Shown here piece after piece: positions 43,601 through 57,000 of a DNA stretch of 64,000 bases; positions within the stretch are counted from its first letter, which is position 1, and each line of letters opens with the position of its first letter. The notes beneath the pieces were generated by a model. It saw nothing but the letters and a program-made list of their open reading frames with translations, had not been told where the DNA came from and made no database searches. The position numbers and the translations under genes were made by a program. Origin of the DNA: Mimachlamys varia (taxonomy: Eukaryota; Mollusca; Bivalvia; Pectinida; Pectinidae); contig OX392538.1 of the NCBI GenBank assembly GCA_947623455.1, positions 7,068,001 through 7,132,000 on the forward strand, read 5' to 3'.

Positions 43601-44980
43601 TAATGCATATTTATAGAAAGAAGGGATTACCTTTGCACACATCGTGTAATACATATTTATAGAAAGAAGGGATTACCTTTGTACATATCGTGTAATGCAT
43701 ATTTATAGAAAGAAGGGATTACCTTTGTACATATCGTGTAATGCATATTTATAGAAAGAAGGGATTACCTTTGCACACATCGTGTAATACATATTTATAG
43801 AAAGAAGGGATTACCTTTGTACATATCGTGTAATGCATATTTATAGAAAGAAGGGATTACCTTTGTACATATCGTGTAATACATATTTATAGAAAGAAGG
43901 GATTACCTTTGTACATATCGTGTGATACATATTTATAGAAAGAAGGGATTACCTTTGTACATATCGTGTGATACATATTTATATAAAGAAGGGATTACCT
44001 TTGTACATATCGTGTGATACATATTTATAGAAAGAAGGGATTACCTTTGTACATATCGTGTGATACATATTTATAGAAAGAAGGGGTATCATTTATACAA
44101 GACGTACAATACATCTAGAAAGACACTATATCCTGTATGTATGACGTGCAACATGTATATTTTATTGAAAGAAGGGATATCCTTTGTGCATAACGTGTAC
44201 ATGCATTTATAGAAAGAAAGGAATTCCTTTGTACAGTTGTATATCACGTGGAAAGCATATCTAAAGAAAGAAGGGATGTCATGTAAAGACTATCCTGACT
44301 ACATGACGTGTATACATATTAACCTATAGTTGTACTGTATGTGTAATGATGTTTTGATTCATGTTGATATCCCCTTCGTGTACCTCAAATAAAGTATAAC
44401 AGGGTTGTTTGCGTGTTTGTAATTTGTATGTAAGTTATGACTTTAAACCAAGCATACTTGTGACCTAGAAGTCATGGAAATGGAAAAACCCGATGTCTCT
44501 TGAGGTGGTACCTTCGATCTGTATATAAACAGCGACAGAGCATCAGTCACTGAGGCCAGGGATAAGATAGGGCAAGTATAATATTAACCATTTTATTAGG
44601 AAGTTTCGATGGACTCAAAATACATAATTAACCAACCAAAATTTAATAAGTAGGTACGGTTTAAGGTCATAGGACCCAGGGTGACGTAGACTAGTAACAT
44701 ATCCATAAGTTTTACTTCCGGCACATTTCAAATTCCCCGATCACCCTGCCGACACCTACGACTACGCCACGCCAGACATCTTGATGAGATACGGCTAGTG
44801 ACTGACATCAATATTCACATTAACATTCGAACCCGAGTTCGCTTTCAAAATTAATCAAAATTAACCATAATATAGGAATAGATAAGCGACCTCGTCCCCC
44901 CACTCCCCTGAGGGAAGGCAACTTCCCTCAAGTCGGACGAAACACCGATGTAATTCGGTGTGTGTATCGGCGTTTAACTC

Positions 44981-45011
<31 letters not shown>

Positions 45012-48000
45012 TCAGTCAGTCTCCTTGGTTTACGGGACCCGAGAAGATGGCGAAGAAAAGGAAAGTAAACACTAAAACCCTGAACAAGGGTATAGATATA
45101 AGAATAAATACCGCGAGAGCCTGCACAAGGCTCTGGTTATCTATTAAGTATAATAAGCACTGAATAAGTGCAAGTATTTGGCATTTGGCGCTGACAGGTA
45201 GTGAGCGTGTAGTGTTATAGGTTTTGTTCTATAATATCTTTGTCAATTACCAATCGTAATGTACATATTATTAGTTCAGTATAAATCAGGTAGTGTTATT
45301 GACATTTTTGTTACATTGCAGAATAGTTAATTCTTTCTGATCCATCGGCGTTGACCAAGCCAGGGCGCCGTTATAATAGTTTGTAGTACATTTCTCAAGT
45401 ACATGTATATCCTTTGGACGACCACAGGGTTGTAAGGACACCCTTGCAATATTTGGTGGCAGCGGTGGGATACGCTGTATTGTACATACTTTTACATGGA
45501 TTATAATACATTATTGTAATTATGGATAAGGAGGATGAAATCAGCCGTATTGAGGAGCGAGAAAATAACATCTCTGAGGATTATGCATTCGGGCCTGGGC
45601 GGTACGATGGGCCATTTGACGCCTTTGCTAACACCACAAGGCACAAGAACAAGAGATTCGGGCATCGCCAGTTCACAACAGACTGACAGGGACAACGTTC
45701 CATCATCAGACGAAGCCGGATATTTACAGTCATCTCATAAACAGAAGGATTCTGGCTCGGTACAAGGGCATATATAACATTCTCAGACCATAGTCCCTCA
45801 GACTATAGGAAGGACGACAGATTATACAAACCGTCGGGCAATTGACAATGTTATAGAAAGACGGGGTAGATATAGTGGCCGGCTCGGCTATTATCGGGTA
45901 CGGAATATGATTTAGACGGGCGTCAAGGATCGCCATTCCCCGGCCTTGAGAAAGAAAGCAAGGAGTAGAGATAAACCCTGCTTCCTACGATGGTACTGTA
46001 TCATGGAAATATTATAAAACGCATTTTGACACCTGCGCTAGAATAAACAGCTTGGTGAGAGAGGAAATGGGGTAATAATTGGCTGTATCTCTCCGCGGTG
46101 AAGCACAGGGTCTGTTAGGAGACCTGCCAGCTGACACCAATCGGCATTTTGAAATACTTGTCAACTCGCTTGAGGAGTGCTTTGCACCCCCTAATTAGAC
46201 TGAACCATGTATGGTCCAGCTACGAGAAAGACACCAGAAAGCTTCAGAGACATTGCCGGATTTCGGACGGGCTATACGAAGCTTAGTTAGCATGGCATAC
46301 CCTACAGCGCCAGGTGATGTAAGGGAAACTCTTGCGAAAGAGCAGTTCATAGATGTTCTGTTTGATTAAGAAATGAGGATTAGGATTAAGCAGTCGAGGC
46401 CCAAGAACTTCAATGATGCAACCCGACTTGCAGTTGAATTAGAAGCTTACAATAGATCCGAGCATGGTCACCGGGAAGGACGGGGACAACTGCGTACGGC
46501 AAGTGCAACAGAAAGCGTTAATTCTCCTGCTGAGGAGAGCGGGTAGTCTGATGTTCTTAAGGCTATGGCTTCGTTTGCAGGAAAAGTCAGAAACACTACA
46601 AAAAGACAAAAGCAATAAGCATTTCTTAAGCAAGGAAAGGAACAACGACATGGCACCAAGAAGAAATGGATGGATGATATTATTTGCTATTTCTATGAGA
46701 AAAAGGGGCATATGAAAAGGAACTGCCCGAAGTTCCTTGAGTAGGTACAGAATCGTAAAGAAAATTGCCAGAAGGGTTCTGTGGCAAAAATTGCAATCGC
46801 TAAAAAAGAAAACGTACAGAGATCAAACAGAATGGTTAGTTATATCGCTAATGAAGCAGGCGTTTATGTCCGGACAATTAGATATAAGATATCTTAGTTG
46901 CTCCTTGAATATATATCTTATAAGATATCTCACATGTTATAATAGATATCTTATTTGAATTAAATTTCGTTGTTATATAATATATCTTATATAGAAACGA
47001 GATTACGTGGCAATAAACCAAATACCACATCTCTCCCTCGAACAGTGTAGTAGCGCTATGGCGGAGAGGGATAGGCTATTCGATGGCATTAGACAATGTA
47101 TAGAAATGATCGAACATTTCCTTTAAACGGCAACAGTTTTTCAGAGTGTACACTCGGCCATATAGAGGATTCAAAATCAGCACTCGGTGTATTGAAAGAT
47201 CAGCATGATTTGTCCAGACTCGTTTCAAAATGCCTACACGGTCTCTTCCAAGGCTAGCGAGGGAAACCGGACGGGATAACCTTTCGTCGCTTTGTTAAAA
47301 TCTAGTTGCTATATACGATATCTTATATAAGAACGAAATTTTTTATTATATAAGATATCTTATATAGCTTTTTGAGATATCTTATAAATTATATAAGATA
47401 TCTTATATAGAAAACTAAATGAAATATCTCATATACTGTACCATATGAGATATCTTATATAACTAATAAATAAGGTTTCTGCTACAGAATTTAATTTAAT
47501 TTCCATATAAGATATATCATATCGTATATGAGATATCTTATAAAACATATATGATATGTTATATACTACATGAGATATATTATATATTGTGATGGGGTAT
47601 GCATGTGTTGCATACGGTAGGGTTGAACATACAGAGAATGCCGTTGTAGTTGATCGCCATTATATTTTCTCTTCTCTTTCTAAACAAGGAAAACAATTGC
47701 CGGTGAGGTATTCCGGACTTGCGTAAAAACTAATAAAATTGGTAACAATATAAATTTCGGAATGGAGCTACTACCCTTTAACTATAAATGATAAAAAATA
47801 TACACTTCTGTTCTTCGTGCCCAGTATTAATACATATAACCACGACAATATTCTATATCAGATATCTCAGAAGCTATATAAATAAAGGTCACACAATGAG
47901 TGGTTGTTTGATATGGAACTTATTATACTCGGGGTAATTTTTTTGTAAAGTTACAAAAAACACGAGCTTTACCAAGTGTTTTTTTTAATTAAAAAAAAAA

Positions 48001-51000
48001 TAACAAGAGTGAAAACAAAACTATTTCCAATAACCACGAGTCGTGTGACCTGTTTCTACCACAATAATATTAAGTTGGCAGTGACAATGTTGTTGTCTGA
48101 GTATTGCGCGAAAACATCATCTGGTATACAATCCCGCCAAATGATGAGGACGTAAACAATCGATGAGGACGTCAACAATCCGCATTTGGCATTGAACCAC
48201 GTGCTTTCCGGTCAAATATCAACTTTTCAACCAATCAAAAGTCCGGTAGGTGGTTTATAACATATATTTTTCCAACAGTCAGCACGTTTATACAATTGAT
48301 TTTGTGGTGCAAGATATCTTATATATATATATTTTTTTTTCTGAAATGTATGATCGACATTGACCCTTAAATCAATGTTGGCTTGCCATACATCTACCAA
48401 ACTAAGTTATTATCAATTTCCAAACTACGTCATTATCAATGGCTAAACATATTTGAATTTCTGATTAAAAATGATGAACTAGTATAAAAGTTCTGTGAGA
48501 CCATCGTCGGAAACCCACGGTACACTGCTCTGGTGTTTGTGTCACAAACGCCAGAGCAGTGTATCGTGGGTTTCCGACGATGCTGTGAGACAGGCATCAG
48601 AGTACCTCATGACGATAATTAAAAAACGCATTTTTCATCAATACTTACGTATACTGTTGAAAATGATATGATCAACAGCCAAACAAACAGAAACTTTTCC
48701 TGCATACAATTTTAACCGGAAAACACACAGGATAGACACTCGACTAGGGCACGACACATAATTCAGTATACATAAAAAACGAAATTATTTACATGAGAAT
48801 TATTTTTTGAAACACTTTCTGCAAAACATTTGACGATTTCATCGAAATTTACGGGTGTTTATTGTTTTTTTCATTTTATTTTATTTTGTATATTTCGTAA
48901 ATAACTCGATTCTCCTCTGACCCTGACAAAACACTTAGACACGCAGTCTGATGATGGGCTTAAACGTGGTACGATAACTGAAACGTTATTCCATCTTTAC
49001 AACGGTACGATAGTCTTCCCACGTCACTGTAGACAATGTGTTGTGTGAGAAATATAAAACCCAGCAAAATTGAACTCAGCACTGTACAACTATCTTCAGA
49101 TCTTCAGTTCTCTGGAATATGGATTATAATAATAAATCCTACCACTCCTATTAAGTTTATTTCTTAGCTAGGACACTGGGACACTGGACACTGGGACACT
49201 GGGACACTTGGACACTTGGACACCGTGACACTGGGACACCGGGACACCGGTACATGTACACTGGGACACTGGGACACTTGGACACCGGGACACTAGGACA
49301 CCGGTACACTGGGACACGGGGTCACCGGGACAACTGCGTGTAACACACATACGTCGATGTAAACGTCCTACACCAGACCTCGATACATCTAAGAGTCGGT
49401 GACTGTTTGATGCTGACACAATTATCGCGTACAGAGTATACCAACGTGATGCACTGTCTCACTCGTCATCAAAGGAAGTAGCGTAGGGTCACGTTAGGGT
49501 ACCATAGCACTAACGTGGAGGTCTCTTGAGTTGGAAGGCTGGGACGAGAGGGGATGGGAGATACAGCAAGGAGAGTATTGGCACCATACACATCCTGAAG
49601 TAATATTGCAAGTAGTTATCAATTTAAAATTGTGTTTCATGCGCCGAACACAAAATAAAACAGTCATTTGTGTAGAAGTGTGTGTCGTGTTTTCATTAAA
49701 ACACTCAGCATTTACCCACAAAATCGCCAAAACAACCATATAAATTGACACCCCCCCCCCCCCCCCCCATGTCAACATTATTGCTGACAGCGGTTGTTGG
49801 CTGTTGTAGAACTGGTAACTGGTGTCATTGAGACCTGGAGAAATCAGCGGTAACAGAAACAGTATGGGAACATTGGTAGGTACTGGACTTGAGAGATTGT
49901 GTGGTTGTTTGGACTGGAAGAAATTAGTTATTTGCGGAACTAGGAGAATATACCCTATCGGTGGTTGATGAGACAAGGATATATATCCTATTAGTTATTG
50001 TTGGGACTGGGAGATAACGGTGGATGGTGAGACTAGGGGGATCGGAGGTTGTTAGCAGAGATCAGTGGATGTTGAGAGAGATCAGTGGATGTTGGGAGAG
50101 ATCAGTGGATGTTGGTGAGATCAGTGGTTGTTGGAAATATCAGTGAACTTTGGGAGAGATCAGTGGTTGTTGGGGGAAATCAGTGGATGTTGGGGGAGAT
50201 CAGTGGATGTTGGAGATATCACTGGTTGTTGGGAGAGATCAGTGAATTTTGGGGAGATCAGTGAATGTTGGGGAGATCAGTGGTTGTTGGGGGAGATCAG
50301 TGGTTGTTGGGGGAGATCAGTGGTTGTTGAGGGAGATCAGTGGTTGTTGGGAGAGATCAGTGAATGTTGGGAGAGATCAGTGGTTGTTGAGGGAGATCAG
50401 TGGTTGTTGGGGGAGATCAGTGGTTGTTGAGGGAGATCAGTGGTTGTTGGAAGAGATCAGTTAATGTTGGGGGAACTCAGTGATTGTTGAGAGAGATCAG
50501 TGATTGTTGGAGAGTTCAGTGGATGTTAGAGAGATCAGTGATTGTTGGAGAGATCAGGGGTTGTTGCAGGGGGGGGGGGGGGGTCAGTGAATGTTGGAGA
50601 GATCATTGAATGTTGGGGGAGATCAGTGAATGTTGGAGAGATCAGTGGATGTTGGAAATATCAGTGGATATTTGGAGAGATCAGTGAGTGTTGGGTGAGA
50701 TCAGTGATTGTTGGGAAGATCAGTGGATGTTGGAGAGATCAGTGGATGTTGGAGAGATCAGTGAGTGTTGGGAGAGATCAGTGGTTGTTGGGGAGATCAG
50801 TGGTTGTTGGGGGAGATCAGTGGATGTTGGGAGAGATCAGTGGATATTGGGAGAGATCAGTGATTGTTGGGAAGATCAGTGGATGTTGGAGAGATCAGTG
50901 GATGTTGGAGAGATCAGTGAGTGTTGGAGAGATCAGTGGATGTTGGAGAGATCAGTGGATGTTTGAGAGATCAGTGGATGTTGGAGGAGATCAGTGGATG

Positions 51001-54000
51001 TTGGGGAGATCAGTGGATTTTGGAGAGATCAGTGAGTGTTGGAGAGATCAGTGAGTGTTGGGAGATATCAGTGGATGTTGGAGAGATCAGTGGATGCTGG
51101 AGGAGATCAGTGGTTGTTGGAGAGATCAGTGGATGTTGGAAGAGATCAGTGGATATTGGAGAGATCAGTGGATGTTGGGAGAGATCAGTGGATGTTGGAG
51201 AAATCAGTGAGTGTTGGAGAGATCAGTGAGTGTTGGGAGAGATCAGTGGATGTTGGGAGTGATCAATGAATGTTGGGGGAGATCAGTGGATGTTGGGGGA
51301 GATCAGTGGATGTTGGGGGAGATCAGTGGTTGTTGGAAGAGATCAGTGAGTGTTGGAGAAATCAGTGAATGTTGGGAGAGATCAGTGAATGTTGGGGGAG
51401 ATCAGTGAATGTTGGAGAGATCAGTGGATGTTGGAGAGATCAGTGAGTGTTGGGAGAGATCAGTGAGTGTTGGAGAGATCAGTGGATGTTGGAGGAGATC
51501 AGTGGATGTTGGAGGAGATCAGTGAATGTTGGGAGAGATCAGTAAGTGTTGGAGAGATCAGTGAGTGTTGAGAGAGATCAGTGAGTGTTGGAGAGATCAG
51601 TGGTTGTTGGGGAGATCAGTGGTTGTTAGAGAGATCAGTGAGTGTTGGGAGAGATCAGTGGATGTTGGAGGAGATCAGTGGATGTTGGAGGGGATCAGTG
51701 GATGTTGGAGAGATCAGTGGATGTTAGAGAGATCAGTGGATGTTGGGGAGATCAGTGAATGTTGGAGAGATTAGTGGATGTTGGGGAAGATCAGTGGATG
51801 TTGGGGAAGATCAGTGGATGTTGGAGAGATTAGTGGATGTTGGGAGAGATCAGTGAATGTTGGGGGAGATCAGTGAATGTTGGAGAGATCAGTGGATGTT
51901 GGAGAGATCACTGAGTGTTGGAGAGATCAGTGAGTGTTGGGAGAGATCAGTGAGTGTTGGAGAGATCAGTGGATGTTGGAGGAGATCAGTGGATGTTGGA
52001 GGAGATCAGTGAATGTTGGGAGAGATTAGTAAGTGTTGGAGAGATCAGTGAGTGTTGGGAGAGATCAGTGGATGTTGGGAGAGATCAGCGGTTGTTGGGG
52101 GAGATCAGTGAATGTTGGGGGAGATCAATGAATGTTGGAGAGATCAGTGAGTGTTCGGAGAGATCAGTGGTTGTTGGGAGAGATCAGTGGATGTTGGAAG
52201 AGATCAGTGGATGTTGGAGAGATCAGTGATTGTTGGGGAAGATCAGTGGTTGTTGGAGGAGATCAGTGGATGTTGGAGATCAGTGGTTGTTGGAGAGATC
52301 AGTGATTGTTGGAGAGATCAGTGAGTGTTGGGAGAGATCAGTGAGTGTTGGGAGAGATCAGTGAGTGTTGGGAGAGATCAGTGGTTGTTGGGAGAGATCA
52401 GTGGATGTTGAGAGAGATCAGTTGATGTTGGGGGAGATCAGTGAGTATTGGGAGAGATCAGTGGATGTTGGAGAGATAAGTGGATGTTGGGAGAGATCAG
52501 TGGATGTTGGGAGAGATCAGTGGATGTTGGTGAGATCAGTGGATGTTGGGGGAGATCAGTGGTTGTTGGAGGAGATCAGTGGATGTTGGAGAGATCAGTG
52601 GATGTTGGAGAGATCAGTGAGTGTTGGAGAGATCAGTGGATGTTGGAGAGATCAGTGGATGTTGGAGAGATCAGTGGATGTTGGAGGAGATCAGTGGATG
52701 TTGGGGAGATCAGTGGATGTTGGAGAGATCAGTGAGTGTTGGAGAGATCAGTGAGTGTTGGGAGAGATCAGTGGATGTTGGAGAGATCAATGGTTGTTGG
52801 GGGAGATCAGTGAATGTTGAGAGAGATCAGTGGATGTTGAGAGAGATCAGTTGATGTTGGGAGAGATCAGTGGATGTTGGGGGAGATCAGTGAATGTTGG
52901 AGAGATCAGTGGATGTTGGAAGAGATCAGTGGATGTTGGAGAGATCAGTGGATGTTGGGAGAGATCAGTGGATGTTGGAGAGATCAGTGGTTGTTGGAGG
53001 AGATCAGTGGATGTTGGAGGAGATCAGTGGTTGTTGGGGGAGATCAGTGGTTGTTGGAGAGATCAGTAATTGTTGGAGAGATCAGTGGTTGTTGGAGAGA
53101 TCAGTGATTGTTGGAAAGATCAGTGAGTGTTGGGAGAGATCAGTGGATGTTGGAGAGATCAGTGGTTGTTGGAGTAGATCAGTGGATGTTGGAGGAGATC
53201 AGTGGTTGTTGGGGGAGATCAGTGGTTGTTGGAGAGATCAGTGGTTGTTGGAGAGATCAGTGATTGTTGGAGAGATCAGTGAGTGTTGGGAGAGATCAGT
53301 GAGTGTTGGGAGAGATCAGTAAGTGTTTGGAGAGATCAGTGGATGTTGAGAGAGTTCAGTTGATGCTGGGGGAGATCAGTGAGTGTTGGGAGAGATCAGT
53401 GGTTGTTGGGAGAGATCATTGGATGTTGAGAGAGATCAGTGGATGTTGGGGGAGATCAGTGGATGTTGGAGAGATCAGTGGTTGTTGGAGAGATCAGTGG
53501 TTGTTGGGGGAGATCAGTGAATGTTGGAGAGATCAGTGAGTGTTGAGAGAGATCAGTGAATGTTGGAGAGATCAGTGGTTGTTGGAGGGATCAATGGTTG
53601 TTGGGGGAGATCAGTGAATGTTGAGAGAGATCAGTGGATGTTGAGAGAGATCAGTGGTTGTTGAGAGAGATCATTGGATGTTGGGGGAGATCAGTGAATG
53701 TTGGAGAGATCAGTGGATGTTGAGAGAGATCAGTGGATGTTGGGGGAGATCAGTGAATGTTGGAGAGATCAGTGGATGTTGAGAGAGATCAGTGGATGTT
53801 GGGGGAGATCAGTGAATGTTTGGGGAGATCAGTGGTTGTGAGGGAGATCAGTGGTTGTTGGAAGAGATCAGTTAATGTTGGGGGAACTCAGTGATTGTTG
53901 AGAGAGAGATCAGTGATTGTTGGAGAGTTCAGTGGATGTTAGAGAGATCAGTGATTGTTGGAGAGATCAGGGGTTGTTGCAGGGGGGGGGGGGGGTCAGT

Positions 54001-57000
54001 GAATGTTGGAGAGATCATTGAATGTTGGGGGAGATCAGTGAATGTTGGAGAGATCAGTGGATGTTGGAAATATCAGTGGATATTTGGAGAGATCAGTGAG
54101 TGTTGGGTGAGATCAGTGATTGTTGGGAAGATCAGTGGATGTTGGAGAGATCAGTGGATGTTGGAGAGATCAGTGAGTGTTGGGAGAGATCAGTGGTTGT
54201 TGGGGAGATCAGTGGTTGTTGGGGGAGATCAGTGGATGTTGGAGAGATCAGTGGATATTGGGAGAGATCAGTGATTGTTGGGAAGATCAGTGGATGTTGG
54301 AGAGATCAGTGGATGTTGGAGAGATCAGTGAGTGTTGGAGAGATCAGTGGATGTTGGAGAGATCAGTGGATGTTGGAGAGATCAGTGGATGTTGGAGGAG
54401 ATCAGTGGATGTTGGGGAGATCAGTGGATTTTGGAGAGATCAGTGAGTGTTGGAGAGATCAGTGAGTGTTGGGAGATATCAGTGGATGTTGGAGAGATCA
54501 GTGGACTGGAGGAGATCAGTGGTTGTTGGAGAGATCAGTGGATGTTGGAAGAGATCAGTGGATATTGGAGAGATCAGTGGATGTTGGGAGAGATCAGTGG
54601 ATGTTGGAGAAATCAGTGAGTGTTGGAGAGATCAGTGAGTGTTGGGAGAGATCAGTGGATGTTGGGAGTGATCAATGAATGTTGGGGGAGATCAGTGGAT
54701 GTTGGGGGAGATCAGTGGATGTTGGGGGAGATCAGTGGTTGTTGGAGAGATCAGTGAGTGTTGGAGAAATCAGTGAATGTTGGGAGAGATCAGTGAATGT
54801 TGGGGGAGATCAGTGAATGTTGGAGAGATCAGTGGATGTTGGAGAGATCAGTGAGTGTTGGGAGAGATCAGTGAGTGTTGGAGAGATCAGTGGATGTTGG
54901 AGGAGATCAGTGGATGTTGGAGGAGATCAGTGAATGTTGGGAGAGATCAGTAAGTGTTGGAGAGATCAGTGAGTGTTGAGAGAGATCAGTGAGTGTTGGA
55001 GAGATCAGTGGTTGTTGGGGAGATCAGTGGTTGTTAGAGAGATCAGTGAGTGTTGGGAGAGATCAGTGGATGTTGGAGGAGATCAGTGGATGTTGGAGGG
55101 GATCAGTGGATGTTGGAGAGATCAGTGGATGTTAGAGAGATCAGTGGATGTTGGGGAGATCAGTGAATGTTGGAGAGATTAGTGGATGTTGGGGAAGATC
55201 AGTGGATGTTGGGGAAGATCAGTGGATGTTGGAGAGATTAGTGGATGTTGGGAGAGATCAGTGAATGTTGGGGGAGATCAGTGAATGTTGGAGAGATCAG
55301 TGGATGTTGGAGAGATCAGTGAGTGTTGGAGAGATCAGTGAGTGTTGGGAGAGATCAGTGAGTGTTGGAGAGATCAGTGGATGTTGGAGGAGATCAGTGG
55401 ATGTTGGAGGAGATCAGTGAATGTTGGGAGAGATTAGTAAGTGTTGGAGAGATCAGTGAGTGTTGGGAGAGATCAGTGGATGTTGGGAGAGATCAGCGGT
55501 TGTTGGGGGAGATCAGTGAATGTTGGGGGAGATCAATGAATGTTGGAGAGATCAGTGAGTGTTCGGAGAGATCAGTGGTTGTTGGGAGAGATCAGTGGAT
55601 GTTGGAAGAGATCAGTGGATGTTGGAGAGATCAGTGATTGTTGGGGAAGATCAGTGGTTGTTGGAGGAGATCAGTGGATGTTGGAGATCAGTGGTTGTTG
55701 GAGAGATCAGTGATTGTTGGAGAGATCAGTGAGTGTTGGGAGAGATCAGTGAGTGTTGGGAGAGATCAGTGAGTGTTGGGAGAGATCAGTGGTTGTTGGG
55801 AGAGATCAGTGGATGTTGAGAGAGATCAGTTGATGTTGGGGGAGATCAGTGAGTATTGGGAGAGATCAGTGGATGTTGGAGAGATAAGTGGATGTTGGGA
55901 GAGATCAGTGGATGTTGGGAGAGATCAGTGGATGTTGGTGAGATCAGTGGATGTTGGGGGAGATCAGTGGTTGTTGGAGGAGATCAGTGGATGTTGGAGA
56001 GATCAGTGGATGTTGGAGAGATCAGTGAGTGTTGGAGAGATCAGTGGATGTTGGAGAGATCAGTGGATGTTGGAGAGATCAGTGGATGTTGGAGGAGATC
56101 AGTGGATGTTGGGGAGATCAGTGGATGTTGGAGAGATCAGTGAGTGTTGGAGAGATCAGTGAGTGTTGGGAGAGATCAGTGGATGTTGGAGAGATCAATG
56201 GTTGTTGGGGGAGATCAGTGAATGTTGAGAGAGATCAGTGGATGTTGAGAGAGATCAGTTGATGTTGGGAGAGATCAGTGGATGTTGGGGGAGATCAGTG
56301 AATGTTGGAGAGATCAGTGGATGTTGGAAGAGATCAGTGGATGTTGGAGAGATCAGTGGATGTTGGGAGAGATCAGTGGATGTTGGAGAGATCAGTGGTT
56401 GTTGGAGGAGATCAGTGGATGTTGGAGGAGATCAGTGGTTGTTGGGGGAGATCAGTGGTTGTTGGAGAGATCAGTAATTGTTGGAGAGATCAGTGGTTGT
56501 TGGAGAGATCAGTGATTGTTGGAAAGATCAGTGAGTGTTGGGAGAGATCAGTGGATGTTGGAGAGATCAGTGGTTGTTGGAGTAGATCAGTGGATGTTGG
56601 AGGAGATCAGTGGTTGTTGGGGGAGATCAGTGGTTGTTGGAGAGATCAGTGGTTGTTGGAGAGATCAGTGATTGTTGGAGAGATCAGTGAGTGTTGGGAG
56701 AGATCAGTGAGTGTTGGGAGAGATCAGTAAGTGTTTGGAGAGATCAGTGGATGTTGAGAGAGTTCAGTTGATGCTGGGGGAGATCAGTGAGTGTTGGGAG
56801 AGATCAGTGGTTGTTGGGAGAGATCATTGGATGTTGAGAGAGATCAGTGGATGTTGGGGGAGATCAGTGGATGTTGGAGAGATCAGTGGTTGTTGGAGAG
56901 ATCAGTGGTTGTTGGGGGAGATCAGTGAATGTTGGAGAGATCAGTGAGTGTTGAGAGAGATCAGTGAATGTTGGAGAGATCAGTGGTTGTTGGAGGGATC

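Noticed and set aside
45535..46711. Several short frames on both strands around the gag remnant
   Set aside because: They are fragments or antisense shadows of the decayed gag, not host genes.
50128..56947. Dozens of 60-170 codon frames rich in SVDVGEISGCW
   Set aside because: They are translations of the 19-bp array in shifting frames. No start context or domain, and the set is duplicated by the 3.4 kb repeat.
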